25,697 nucleotides of DNA from a virus. The DNA lies in IMG/VR virus record IMGVR_UViG_3300037042_001087, positions 1-25,697 of that record, one strand, 5' to 3'. Below the pieces are notes generated by a model, which did no database searches, had not been told where the DNA came from, and saw nothing but the letters and a program-made list of their open reading frames with translations. Both the position numbers and the translations under genes were made by a program. This document shows positions 6,811-15,116 of this stretch, piece by piece (the stretch's first letter is position 1; each line of letters begins with the position of its first letter).

Positions 6811-6829
6811 ACCATCAGGAGACAACGAC

Positions 6830-6982
6830 ATGAAGACCAAACGCACCGAAGCCGAACTCAAAGCCATGGCCTACGCCCTCGCCGACGAGGTCGAGACCCG
6901 CGCCGACGCCATCTGGCAGCGCGCGCCGAAGCTCTCCTACGCCCAGTGCCAGAAGCTGGCCCTACTACAGATGACGAAATGA
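6830..6982 (+). CDS. Small unknown protein (50 aa) coupled to the helicase
   Basis: ATG at 6830 is preceded by CAGGAGACAACGAC, giving an AGGAG ribosome-binding site about 7-10 bases upstream. The 50-residue product (MKTKRTEAELKAMAYALADE and onward, ending LALLQMTK) is helical and rich in Ala, Glu and Arg, with one Cys and one Trp. Its stop TGA overlaps the helicase ATG at 6979 (ATGA). It is too short for family assignment. The good ribosome-binding site and coupled junction support it as real. It might be a helicase accessory peptide or may simply set helicase expression. Confidence 0.65.
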   Translation: MKTKRTEAELKAMAYALADEVETRADAIWQRAPKLSYAQCQKLALLQMTK

Positions 6983-8337
6983 GCTTCAAGCCACACGACT
7001 ACCAAGAGGAGGCCCTCGCGCACCTGTACAAGGAGCGCAGGGCAGCCCTGTGGATGCCGATGGGCGGTGGGAAGACCGTGACCACTCTGACGGCTCTGGA
7101 GGCCCTCTCCGTGGTCGAGGACACCTATCCGGCCCTCGTGCTCGCCCCGCTGCGCGTCGCGCGCTCTACGTGGCCTGACGAGGTGCTGAAGTGGCCTCAC
7201 CTGTCGCACCTGCGCGTCAGCGTCATCACCGGCACGCCTAAGCAGCGTCAAGCGGCGCTTGACACTCCGGCAGACATCTACACGACCAACTATGACAATC
7301 TCGTGTGGCTGCGCGGTGCGCTGGGCGATGCGTGGCCCTTCAAGACGGTGATCGCCGATGAGTTCACGCGCCTGAAGTCCTTCCGCCTGCGGCAGGGCGG
7401 ATCGCGCGCACGCGCCTTGGGCCAAGTGGCGCACACGCACGTCAGCCGCTTCATCGGCCTGACGGGCACACCCGCGCCGAACGGCGTAAAGGATCTCTGG
7501 GGGCAAATCTGGTTCCTCGACAAGGGCGAGCGTCTGGGCAAGACGTTCAGCGCCTTTGAGCAGCGCTGGTTCCGCAAGGGCTATGACGGCTACAGCCTCG
7601 TGCCTTACGAGCACACGCAAACGGAGGTGGAGAATAAGCTCAAGGACATCTGCCTGACCGTGCGCGGCCTGCCGGTGGACGAGCCGATCAGCACCCCGAT
7701 CTACGTCGACCTGCCGCCAGCCGCGCGCAGCACGTACATCGACATGGAGCAGGAGATGTTCGCGCAGATCGGCGAGGAGGGCGTAGAGGCCGCCAACGCC
7801 GCAGTGCGGACGCAGAAGTGTTTGCAGCTCGCCAACGGGGCGATGTATGTCGACGACGAAGGAAACTGGGAGGCGGTTCACGATGCCAAGCTGGAGGCGC
7901 TGGATAGCATCATTGAGGAAGCCAACGGTGCGCCCGTCTTGGTGGCCTACAATTTCAAGCACGACTTGGCCCGGCTACAGAAGCGCTACCCTAAAGGTCG
8001 GGTGCTGGACGCTGTACCTGACACGATCCGGCAGTGGAACGCAGGGCAAATCGGGCTACTTTTCGCTCACCCTGCATCGGCAGGACATGGTCTGAACCTC
8101 GCCGACGGGGGCAACATACTGGCCTTCTACGGGGTCAACTGGAACCTCGAGGAGCACATGCAGATCATCGAGCGTATCGGCCCGATGCGGCAGAAGCAGG
8201 CGGGCTATGACAGGCCGGTCTTCATCTACCCGATCCTCGCCCGCGACACGGTCGACGACCTCGTCATGGACCGCCTGACGTCGAAGAAGAGCGTTCAGGA
8301 GGTTCTATTGGAAGCGCTTAAACGGAGGAAGAAATGA
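6979..8337 (+). CDS. SNF2-type superfamily II helicase
   Basis: With the ATG at 6979 the protein has 452 residues; a longer in-frame start at 6946 would overlap the small upstream gene. RecA-like lobe 1 has Walker A PMGGGKT (K32), the motif II box DEFT (D127, E128) and motif III LTGTPAPN (about 161-168). Lobe 2 has VLVAYNF, SAGHGLNL and the motif VI region QIIERIGPMRQKQ (Q395, R399, R404), a variant of the SNF2 Arg-finger motif. It should couple ATP hydrolysis to movement on double-stranded DNA or branch remodelling. This compact phage type is regularly found with PolA and VRR-NUC. Confidence 0.92.
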   Translation: MSFKPHDYQEEALAHLYKERRAALWMPMGGGKTVTTLTALEALSVVEDTYPALVLAPLRVARSTWPDEVLKWPHLSHLRVSVITGTPKQRQAALDTPADIYTTNYDNLVWLRGALGDAWPFKTVIADEFTRLKSFRLRQGGSRARALGQVAHTHVSRFIGLTGTPAPNGVKDLWGQIWFLDKGERLGKTFSAFEQRWFRKGYDGYSLVPYEHTQTEVENKLKDICLTVRGLPVDEPISTPIYVDLPPAARSTYIDMEQEMFAQIGEEGVEAANAAVRTQKCLQLANGAMYVDDEGNWEAVHDAKLEALDSIIEEANGAPVLVAYNFKHDLARLQKRYPKGRVLDAVPDTIRQWNAGQIGLLFAHPASAGHGLNLADGGNILAFYGVNWNLEEHMQIIERIGPMRQKQAGYDRPVFIYPILARDTVDDLVMDRLTSKKSVQEVLLEALKRRKK

Positions 8338-8693
8338 CAGACACTTGTGAGCACGGCAACCTGAACGACGGTCAGTGTATTGGGTGTATGGCCAAGAAGA
8401 TTTTGCGGGAGGAGTTTGGCCCTAAAGCGATCAAGCGCCTGACCGGCGGATCGTCGGACTATTACAAGGTCGATGTCAGCAAGCCGACGTCTGGCGGCAT
8501 CCCGTACACGGCGGAGTGCAACGACATCATCGAGGCGCTCAACATGGAGTACGACGTGGCCAACGCCTTCAAGGCGGCGTGGCGCGTGGCTGCGCTGCGT
8601 CAGGGGCGCGGCAAGCCGGGACAGGACAGCGCGGTGTACGACGGCGAGAAGATCGTCTTCTTTGGCAAGCGCATCATTGAGAGGGCGAAATGA
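8334..8693 (+). CDS. Zn-ribbon protein with DUF3310-like region
   Basis: The 119-residue protein starts inside the helicase stop (ATGA) with GGAGG at 8324-8328. The N-terminus has C5, H7, C15 and C18 (CEHG then CIGC), a likely single zinc site. The rest begins with SDYYKVDV and continues TAECNDIIEALN, then a helical FKAAWRVAALR segment, which recalls DUF3310-type phage proteins that follow replication genes. No catalytic motif is evident. It probably binds nucleic acid or a protein partner through the zinc site. The DUF3310 relation is from memory of the pattern and should be taken as tentative. Confidence 0.7.
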   Translation: MTDTCEHGNLNDGQCIGCMAKKILREEFGPKAIKRLTGGSSDYYKVDVSKPTSGGIPYTAECNDIIEALNMEYDVANAFKAAWRVAALRQGRGKPGQDSAVYDGEKIVFFGKRIIERAK

Positions 8694-8848
8694 CGGAAGG
8701 CTTGGACAGCTACGAGCGCGTCCTTCAGGAACTCGGGATGCAGCGCACCCGCGAAAACTACCTGTGGGTCATGTACGACGGGGTGTTGCCGGACGAGTGG
8801 GACGAAGAGGCCGAGGAGCAGTTGCCCCCCGACCTTCGTGTTATTTGA
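8690..8848 (+). CDS. Small acidic unknown protein (52 aa), last gene of the plus-strand block
   Basis: ATG at 8690 overlaps the previous stop (ATGA). The 52-residue product is acidic, with LQELGMQRTRENYLWVMYD in the middle and a DEWDEEAEEQLPPD tail. It ends with TGA at 8846-8848, which lies inside the 3' end of the convergent minus-strand gene. The coupled start supports expression. I do not recognise a family; the acidic tail is compatible with a small protein-binding or DNA-mimic role, but nothing proves it. Confidence 0.6.
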   Translation: MTEGLDSYERVLQELGMQRTRENYLWVMYDGVLPDEWDEEAEEQLPPDLRVI

Positions 8849-10541
8849 CCTGAAACATCCGACGCACGGGTTTCCCGAGCAGTTCGGCGATCTTGAAACG
8901 TGCTTCGTCTGGCGAACTGGACGTTTTCCAAATGTCGGCGATGGCGCGTTTCAATTCAGGCGTTTTACCTTCTTGGCCCCACAGATCGCGGACACCTTCC
9001 CACGTAGCGGACTGCACCTCACGCGGTGTGTCAAAGCCCATTTCCTTGGCAGCCAAAGTGTGCATGTCCGAAAGAGGACCGTACAGGCCCTTTGAGCCGG
9101 TGCGCGCCACGTCCGCCGCAGCAGGCGGCATACCCTTCCCAGATGGCCCGAGACCCATTGCGCGGTAGACAATCGGGTCGTTCCCGCCGCCGGGGAAGAG
9201 ACTAGCCGCCCCCGCGCTGTGCGTGTCAATCGTTGAGATCGGCGCTTCGCTAAACGGGTTGGCGATGTTGTTGTAGAACGACGGAACTTTGCCGCCGCCG
9301 AGAAGCTGGGCGTTGATGTTTTCCATCGACGGGTTGTCCAAGATCGCCAGCGCCTTGCTGACGCTGTCGCCGCTGCCCCACGTCATGCCGCCATAGGGAT
9401 CGCCGTACTCGCCTGACAGGTCGATCTTGCGAACAATAGGCGAGTTCCGCGTGGCGTCGGCCAGAGACACACGAGCAAACTTGTCGAACTTGTCCGTCAA
9501 TTCCTCGTAAGGCATTGCGGCGATGCGCTCTGCGTAATCAGGACCGCGTGCGGCGACCGCACCGGGCAGCTTCATCGTGTCGATACGGTTCTGGATGTAC
9601 CGGCGGGCTTCTGCGGGATCGGTGGCAAACTTGTCGCCGTACATATCCATCATGCGGTCGAGACGAGCCACGTTGATGTCCCAAGGCGTCTGCGGCGACG
9701 TAACCGCAGTCACGCCGTACCCAGCCTCTGGAGGGAGGCCAGCACGCGCTGCGGCACGTTCGGACACCATTTGCGCTGTCGGGTACCAGCCGCGCGCGGC
9801 ATCGACTTTCTCAGCAGGCATGAGGTCCGTCATGATGAACTTCAGGTTGTCCGCTCCGCGACGAAGACCCTCGTCGTAGATACCCTCTGGCGAAGCGCCA
9901 GAGACGCCGGTCATAAACGGCTCCTCGGCAAGCATCGTCATGTTCTTCTCAAACGCAGCAGGAGCGGCTTTGAGCGCCTCCCCTGTCTGCACGAGGAGTT
10001 GCTCGTCTGGGTTTCCGTAGGCGGCGTAGTTCGGCGCGGAGGGACGCCGCGTGCTGACCATCAGAGGGCTGTCAGCCCCTGCCAGTTGCGCGGGGCGCGA
10101 GGGCTTCACCGCGAGTGCTGGTGCCTTTGTGGTGGCTTTTGGAGCGGCCTTGGGTGCAGCCTTCGCAACAACCTTTGCGGCGGGCTTTGCCGCCCTGACC
10201 GCTTTTGCGACTGGCTTGGCCGCTGCGGGGAGAACAGCCATGCCAATGTTGAGGTAGTCCTCCGCGCCGCCACGCCCGCCCACGATGTTGCGGCCAGACT
10301 GCTCGGTCGCCTTCGCGCCGGTCAGCCCTTCGACACCGCCAGACAGGCGCTTGCTGTACTCGTAGGCTTCACCCTCAGACATGCCGAGACGCCGCGCCAA
10401 GGCGGCGAGAGGCGCGTCGAGGACGTCGTAAAGCGTTTCCATAACGCCGGGTTTGCGGACGGACAGGGACTGGCCCTTTGTGATCCTCCGCTTCTCGGCG
10501 TTCTTTTTACGAACAGACAAACTTCCGCGACTTCCAGACAT
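8841..10541 (-). CDS. Virion/ejection protein with histone-H1-like linker and DUF7178-like domain
   Basis: The 566-residue product starts with a basic N-terminus (GSRGSLSVRKKNAEKRR) and has a Lys/Ala/Pro-rich stretch at about residues 107-145 (AKAAPKAAPKATTKAP), like histone H1 tails. The C-terminal half carries TSPQTPWDINVA (W287), KVPSFYNN (418-425) and TIDTH (D439), then a late TPREVQSATWE. That order matches proteins I know as DUF7178, whose Lys/Tyr...Ile-Asp-x-His pattern recalls HhH-GPD-like DNA glycosylases; that last link is inference. It ends the structural operon, coupled to the previous gene by TGATG, so it is probably packaged and delivered with the DNA. Confidence 0.7.
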   Translation of the reverse strand: MSGSRGSLSVRKKNAEKRRITKGQSLSVRKPGVMETLYDVLDAPLAALARRLGMSEGEAYEYSKRLSGGVEGLTGAKATEQSGRNIVGGRGGAEDYLNIGMAVLPAAAKPVAKAVRAAKPAAKVVAKAAPKAAPKATTKAPALAVKPSRPAQLAGADSPLMVSTRRPSAPNYAAYGNPDEQLLVQTGEALKAAPAAFEKNMTMLAEEPFMTGVSGASPEGIYDEGLRRGADNLKFIMTDLMPAEKVDAARGWYPTAQMVSERAAARAGLPPEAGYGVTAVTSPQTPWDINVARLDRMMDMYGDKFATDPAEARRYIQNRIDTMKLPGAVAARGPDYAERIAAMPYEELTDKFDKFARVSLADATRNSPIVRKIDLSGEYGDPYGGMTWGSGDSVSKALAILDNPSMENINAQLLGGGKVPSFYNNIANPFSEAPISTIDTHSAGAASLFPGGGNDPIVYRAMGLGPSGKGMPPAAADVARTGSKGLYGPLSDMHTLAAKEMGFDTPREVQSATWEGVRDLWGQEGKTPELKRAIADIWKTSSSPDEARFKIAELLGKPVRRMFQVK

Positions 10542-13306
10542 CAGCCGTACTTCCTCATGAGGTTCATCAGGCCGCCACGGTACATGGCCTCGGGCGGCGG
10601 GCGGGTGATGTCTTCGCTGTTCTTCACGCGGCGGCCAGTCTTCGGCTCCAAGTACGTGTCAGTGCTCTCATCGTACACGAGTTCGTGGATCGTACCGTTT
10701 GCGCCGGGGATGCGGATGGTCTGAGCCATTGGCGCAGCCTCCACCCCTGCGGCAGGCATCTGCGGTGCTGGCAACGCGCTGACCCGCATCTGTTCCGGTG
10801 CTGCCACTGCACCAGCCGTCGGAGACAGTTGCTCCATGCGCGTCATGGCGTAGTCTTCAGGCGTCTGGTCCGACGGGCTGAGTTGACGACCAGCTTCCGA
10901 CCCGAGATACCGCAACGGCACCTTGTACTTGTCCATCAACTCGCCAATCGCGTTGATTGGGGCTGGACGCTTTCCGGCGAACACCGCAGGCAAGACGTCG
11001 CGCACGACAGGCGCGTTGGCCAGCCCGATTGCGGCATTCGGCAACAAAGACCACGGCGACAAAAGTGCGCCGCCGCCCGTCACGGTAAGGCCACCCGCGA
11101 GGCGTTCAGTTGTGCCAGAACTGGGCAAGACGTTGCCTAAGACGTTCTGACCTGCCTCGGCAAGGCGCTGCCCCTCCATGTCACCCTCAACGAATGCGCG
11201 GGAGCGGTTACGCGTGTCGGCGGCCCGTTGGCGGCTCAAGATTTGCGTCGGGGAAAACTCACCCGGCCTGTTGCCCGCCATCTTCGCGGCTTCTTGCGCC
11301 TGAGCAAGCAGCGCAAAGCCACGGTCGGTGTTGTTGAGCATATCGACCACTTCGGACGGTGAGCGACGGCGGGCAGCGTTGTCGAGGATAGCTTGCATGT
11401 TTTCAACGCCGTCGGCCATTTCTTGGTTGCCAGACCGAGCAAAACTTTCGCGCCGCTTTTTGAGAAGGCTTTGGAGATCTTTGTACTCCCCGCCGTCAAT
11501 AGGATTGGCCGTGCGGCGCTTCAATTGATCGTCAAGAAGCCGCTTCAAGCGGGAGGCGTTCTCCGCCGAAAACGTGACGCCGTCGTTGATTTGCGTCTCC
11601 AGCATGGCAATGTCGTCAAGCAACTCTTGATCCGGCGCGACAGACATCTGAGCGCGGATGGTGTCGTACTGGTTGTCGAAGGCCTCACCGATTTTCTTCA
11701 TCCGCGCGTGCGGCTTCAGGTCGTTCGGAAGCTGAAAGCCGATGTATTTGCCTGCCTGATTAAGGTAGGCGGTGCCGAAGTCGTTAAATGCGCGCTTGCG
11801 GGCGGCGATGCCGATGTCGCCACCACCGATAAGCATACGAGAGGCAGCCTCTTCCGTCTGATCGAAACGACCGCCGATGGTTTGCGCGGGCGTCAAACGC
11901 ACGCCAGCCTCACGCAGGATTTTAATATCCTCGTCAGGGTTTGGCTTGAGCACACGTTTCACGACGCTCGGCGCAGCAGCGCCCATGCCGGAGAAGAGCA
12001 TGTTGGTGGTCGCGCCAGCTATGCGGTCGCCCTCTGGTGCGCCGGTATAGCCTGTGATAGCGCTGTAGGCGGCGTCGGAAAGCAATTCAGCTTTTGGCGC
12101 GGACGTGCCCGCCAGCTTTAGAAGGCTGCCACCCCCAGTGGTCATGGCGAGGTTACCGGCAAGTTCGCCTATGCCGTACGCCAGTCCGTTTTCGTCGCGG
12201 ACACCTTCCGTGCTGCGGCCAATGTCCTCGCTCATCATCGCGGGAATGCCCATCGTCGTCGCGTTAAACACACCTGTGGCTGCGGCACCGGGGGCTGACA
12301 GCAACGCCTCGTTGACGCCGCGCTCTACAGCCGTCAGCGGGCGTTCGGCAGGCGCAGCGCCGCCGTAACGAGCGCCGCCCAGAATAGCGTCAACATTGCG
12401 TTTCGCTTCTTCTGCGCTGATCCGACCGGGATGGTTAAGTTTCTTTGCGGTGTTGTTGAAGAACGCTTCAAAGTCTTGCGCGTCGAGGTTCTTGCCCTTG
12501 GTGTTGACGTACTCAATCAACGCCGACTGGAACTCCTTGGACGCAGGAACCGTCGTGCTTTCGGCACCAGCGCCAGCTACGCTGTCTTTTGTGGCCTCGT
12601 TGACGGGGCGCTGTTCTTTCGCGTTGATGCCGGGGATTTCAAAACCCTGTGCGGCGAGATCGAGTTCCGCCTGCCGCGCACCCGGACCAGCTTCAGCCTT
12701 CAGGCCGTTGATGGCGAGTTCACGCGCCTTGCGCTTCTGCTCGACTTCCTCCGGCCCAGCATCGGGCTGGGGGAAGTAGATGCGATACTGCCGCTCGAAC
12801 TCATCTTTTCCGATGGCCGCGCCGCTTTCCAGACGCAGCGTTGCGGCGATGAAGTTCTCAACGGCGCTGCGGTATGCGTTGCGCTTATCCGAGGACATGG
12901 CGTGCGTTATGCTAGGCGCGTTCTGGTAACCGAACTGACCGATCATGCTGTCAGGATCGAGGCCGAGACGGTTAAGTTCCAGATTTGACGAGAGTGTGCG
13001 GCGGTAAAAGTTCGAGGCTTTACCCTGCCCCTCTGTCAAAGGTGTGGCAGAGGCTTTGAGCCGATCAACTTCAATCCGCGCCCTTTCGAGGTCGAGTTCG
13101 GCCTTGTCCGCCTTGGCGCGGTTTTCGCGGATTTGATCGGCGGAGGTCGCTACCGCGATATTAGCGTCGGCTTGCTTCCTCGCCGCATCAGCACGGCGCT
13201 GGGCGTCAGCGTACCTCGCCTCGGCGTCCCTGATCGTCTGCTCTGAGGTTGCTTTAGCCGACGGCTGCGTTGGTTTGGCATAGGCCGCGTAAGGATCGGT
13301 AGCCAT
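10541..13306 (-). CDS. Large internal virion / DNA ejection protein (921 aa)
   Basis: The N-terminal 90 residues are a charged coiled coil (DAEARYADAQRRADAARKQA). Residues about 330-400 are rich in Gly, Ala and Met and could insert in membrane. The central LREAGVRLTPAQTIGGRF is a pattern common in podophage injection or internal core proteins, followed by long helical segments (residues 500-700). The C-terminus (about 840-921) holds a Pro/Ala linker and ends in MYRGGLMNLMRKYG. Size, composition and place among tail genes fit a protein ejected from the capsid to form a trans-envelope conduit. No peptidoglycan hydrolase motif is seen. It is joined to both neighbours by TAATG/TGATG junctions. 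Confidence 0.75.
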   Translation of the reverse strand: MATDPYAAYAKPTQPSAKATSEQTIRDAEARYADAQRRADAARKQADANIAVATSADQIRENRAKADKAELDLERARIEVDRLKASATPLTEGQGKASNFYRRTLSSNLELNRLGLDPDSMIGQFGYQNAPSITHAMSSDKRNAYRSAVENFIAATLRLESGAAIGKDEFERQYRIYFPQPDAGPEEVEQKRKARELAINGLKAEAGPGARQAELDLAAQGFEIPGINAKEQRPVNEATKDSVAGAGAESTTVPASKEFQSALIEYVNTKGKNLDAQDFEAFFNNTAKKLNHPGRISAEEAKRNVDAILGGARYGGAAPAERPLTAVERGVNEALLSAPGAAATGVFNATTMGIPAMMSEDIGRSTEGVRDENGLAYGIGELAGNLAMTTGGGSLLKLAGTSAPKAELLSDAAYSAITGYTGAPEGDRIAGATTNMLFSGMGAAAPSVVKRVLKPNPDEDIKILREAGVRLTPAQTIGGRFDQTEEAASRMLIGGGDIGIAARKRAFNDFGTAYLNQAGKYIGFQLPNDLKPHARMKKIGEAFDNQYDTIRAQMSVAPDQELLDDIAMLETQINDGVTFSAENASRLKRLLDDQLKRRTANPIDGGEYKDLQSLLKKRRESFARSGNQEMADGVENMQAILDNAARRRSPSEVVDMLNNTDRGFALLAQAQEAAKMAGNRPGEFSPTQILSRQRAADTRNRSRAFVEGDMEGQRLAEAGQNVLGNVLPSSGTTERLAGGLTVTGGGALLSPWSLLPNAAIGLANAPVVRDVLPAVFAGKRPAPINAIGELMDKYKVPLRYLGSEAGRQLSPSDQTPEDYAMTRMEQLSPTAGAVAAPEQMRVSALPAPQMPAAGVEAAPMAQTIRIPGANGTIHELVYDESTDTYLEPKTGRRVKNSEDITRPPPEAMYRGGLMNLMRKYG

Positions 13307-13908
13307 TATTTGATCTCCATCTCACGACCGTCAGTCGTGAAGAACTTCATGCCACGGTTCTTCGGGTCTTTTGCGTACTCGGCAGCTTGTTCAGGCGTCA
13401 GAGTAGGGGGTGCGCCCTCCGCTCCGGGGCGCATCACCCACCGCTTTTCGCCCGCGTCCCACACGGCCCCAGAATATGGGTTTTTCGGCTTATTGTACTG
13501 CGCCTGCAACCGCTGGAGGTCCAGTGCGCTCTTGATCTCAGCCTGCGTCGCGCCCATGCGCGCCATCTGGAGCTTCTGCATATCCTCAGCGCGTGCCTCT
13601 TCGGCGTCACGCTTGGACTTCTCGAACTGCTGGAACACGGGCATGACGTTGCTCATAACGCCGCCGAAGCCGCGTGTGCTCGTCGGCGCGGCGAAGGCTG
13701 CCGACAGCGCAAACAGACGCTCCGATGCCGTCGGGCCGTAGCGCTTGGCCTTGAGCTGCTCGGCCAGACTATCGTAATACGCCTTCTGCTCTAGGCTCGA
13801 GCGCTGGATAGCGCGAGCGACGTCGGCAGGGTTCTGGTAGTCCAAGGCCATCTCGTCGCCCTGCTCCGCCGCCGTCAGGCCCCCGAGGGTCTCTTCGTCT
13901 TCAAACAT
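13306..13908 (-). CDS. Helical internal virion protein (200 aa)
   Basis: This protein is mostly helical with an acidic start (MFEDEETLGGLTAAEQGDEM). It has a central coiled coil (FQQFEKSKRDAEEARAEDMQ) and a C-terminal part with a proline-rich hinge and the motif WDAGEKRWVMRPG, ending in KFFTTDGREMEIK. The RLFALSAAFAAPTSTRGFGG segment is a recurrent pattern in small internal proteins of alphaproteobacterial podophages, as I remember it. It lies between two larger presumed ejection proteins and its stop overlaps the ATG of the 921-residue protein gene (TAATG). A structural or scaffolding role inside the capsid is inferred. No enzymatic motif is visible. Confidence 0.65.
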   Translation of the reverse strand: MFEDEETLGGLTAAEQGDEMALDYQNPADVARAIQRSSLEQKAYYDSLAEQLKAKRYGPTASERLFALSAAFAAPTSTRGFGGVMSNVMPVFQQFEKSKRDAEEARAEDMQKLQMARMGATQAEIKSALDLQRLQAQYNKPKNPYSGAVWDAGEKRWVMRPGAEGAPPTLTPEQAAEYAKDPKNRGMKFFTTDGREMEIK

Positions 13909-13928
13909 GCCACCAACTCCAATAAACT

Positions 13929-15116
13929 TTACCCGACGATATTCGCGATTTCTTTGACGATGCCCGCCGCGCCAGTGAGGCCGCTTGCGATCTGCGACGC
14001 CGTCGAGGCGGGGTACTCAGGCCGGTACGACGTCGGCTGAATGCCGTACTCCTGCGTCGCCGTCGGGACACCGCCCGCCACGCCCTGCATCGTCCGCGTC
14101 ATCGCGTCGATCTGCTGCTGCGGGTACGCCTGCCGTGCGAGGAAGTCCTCGCGGGCAATGTCGAGGTTCTGCTGCGCCAGACCCTGCTGCTGCGCGCCGA
14201 TCTGCTGGAGCGCACCTGCGCCTGCCAGCTCCTGCTGCTGACGCTGCTGTGCGAGGTTGCCAAGCTGACCGGCTGCACTGAGGATGTTTCCGGTGTCTGC
14301 GCCGTATACGTTGGCCATCTGGCCACCCAGAGCGCCCATCTGCTGCCCTGCCTGCGCCAGAACGCCCTGCTGCTGGAAGCCAAGGCCGCCAGCCGTCTGG
14401 GCCAACTGAGCCTGCCGTGCGAGGTCGGCCTGCGCCAGACCTGCGGCCTGACCGTAGCCCTGCTGGAGCGCCTGCGACTGCTGCGCCGAGATGCCCTCCA
14501 TCGTGTCGCGAAGGGCGCGGCCCATCAGCTCAGCTTGGCGCGTGCCGCCAAACTGACCCGCGCCAATCATCTTGTCGCTGATCGCGGGGAGAAGCTGCTC
14601 TTGCAGCGTGCGTGCGCCCAGTGCCCCGATCCGACCGACAACGGCGTCCTCGTATGGGTTCATGTACTGGTTGATGTTCTGAACCGCCGTCTGGCCAGCC
14701 TGCCCCAGATAGGGCTGCGCCATGTTCAGGCCCGTTGGTGCCGTGCTCTGCGCGGTGTACTGGCCCGACTGCTGAAAGGACGGCTGTGCGACGCCCATGG
14801 CCGAGCGGCCAAAGACGTCCTGCGTCTTGCTTGCGGCGGTGCCGAGTTCAGGCCGGAAGGAGAATGCGCCGTTGCGCGTCGCTTGGAAGCCTGCTTGCTG
14901 GTCAGGCGCAAAGTCTGCGACGCGCGGGATCGGCTTGCCCGAGGCGTCGACGTACTCTTGGAACGGACGCGCGGAGGCGGTGCGCTGGTTGGCGAGGACG
15001 TCCATCGCGTAGTTGGAGTACCAGTCAGGCAGCACCGTCTGCTTGGTGATGTCAGTCAGCGCAGATCCGGCGGGGATAGGCTGCCCCTCGGACATAAAGG
15101 ATGTGGTGTCAGCCAT
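13929..15116 (-). CDS. Gln/Ala-rich internal virion protein
   Basis: The 395-residue protein has an N-terminal 130 residues with folded character (LPDWYSNYAMDVLANQ). It is followed by a conserved-looking INQYMNPYEDAVVGRIG and QFGGTRQAELMGRALRD. From about 200 to 330 it is a Gln/Ala/Gly-rich helical repeat region (QQQGLAQQNLDIARE and similar), encoded by many CTG/CAG-type codons. The C-terminus is short and Gly/Ala-rich. Such proteins occur next to ejection proteins in marine and freshwater podophages and are thought to line the internal core. TAATG couples it to the preceding gene; 20 bases separate it from the next. No catalytic residues are recognised. Confidence 0.7.
   Translation of the reverse strand: MADTTSFMSEGQPIPAGSALTDITKQTVLPDWYSNYAMDVLANQRTASARPFQEYVDASGKPIPRVADFAPDQQAGFQATRNGAFSFRPELGTAASKTQDVFGRSAMGVAQPSFQQSGQYTAQSTAPTGLNMAQPYLGQAGQTAVQNINQYMNPYEDAVVGRIGALGARTLQEQLLPAISDKMIGAGQFGGTRQAELMGRALRDTMEGISAQQSQALQQGYGQAAGLAQADLARQAQLAQTAGGLGFQQQGVLAQAGQQMGALGGQMANVYGADTGNILSAAGQLGNLAQQRQQQELAGAGALQQIGAQQQGLAQQNLDIAREDFLARQAYPQQQIDAMTRTMQGVAGGVPTATQEYGIQPTSYRPEYPASTASQIASGLTGAAGIVKEIANIVG

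Noticed and set aside
6937-7962. 341-codon open frame on the minus strand opposite the helicase gene
   Set aside because: Antisense to well-supported helicase motifs, no ribosome-binding site, composition typical of a shadow frame.
8867-8877. CGGG-TTT-CCCG near the convergent junction as a bidirectional terminator
   Set aside because: Four base pairs with a three-base loop inside coding sequence; too weak to call.
9771-10724. 317-codon plus-strand open frame opposite the DUF7178-like virion gene
   Set aside because: Cys/Arg/Gly-rich shadow frame antisense to a recognisable protein; no start signal or motif.
14100-14480. CTG/CAG-rich tract as a non-coding repeat
   Set aside because: It is explained by the Gln/Ala-rich coding region of the 395-residue virion protein.
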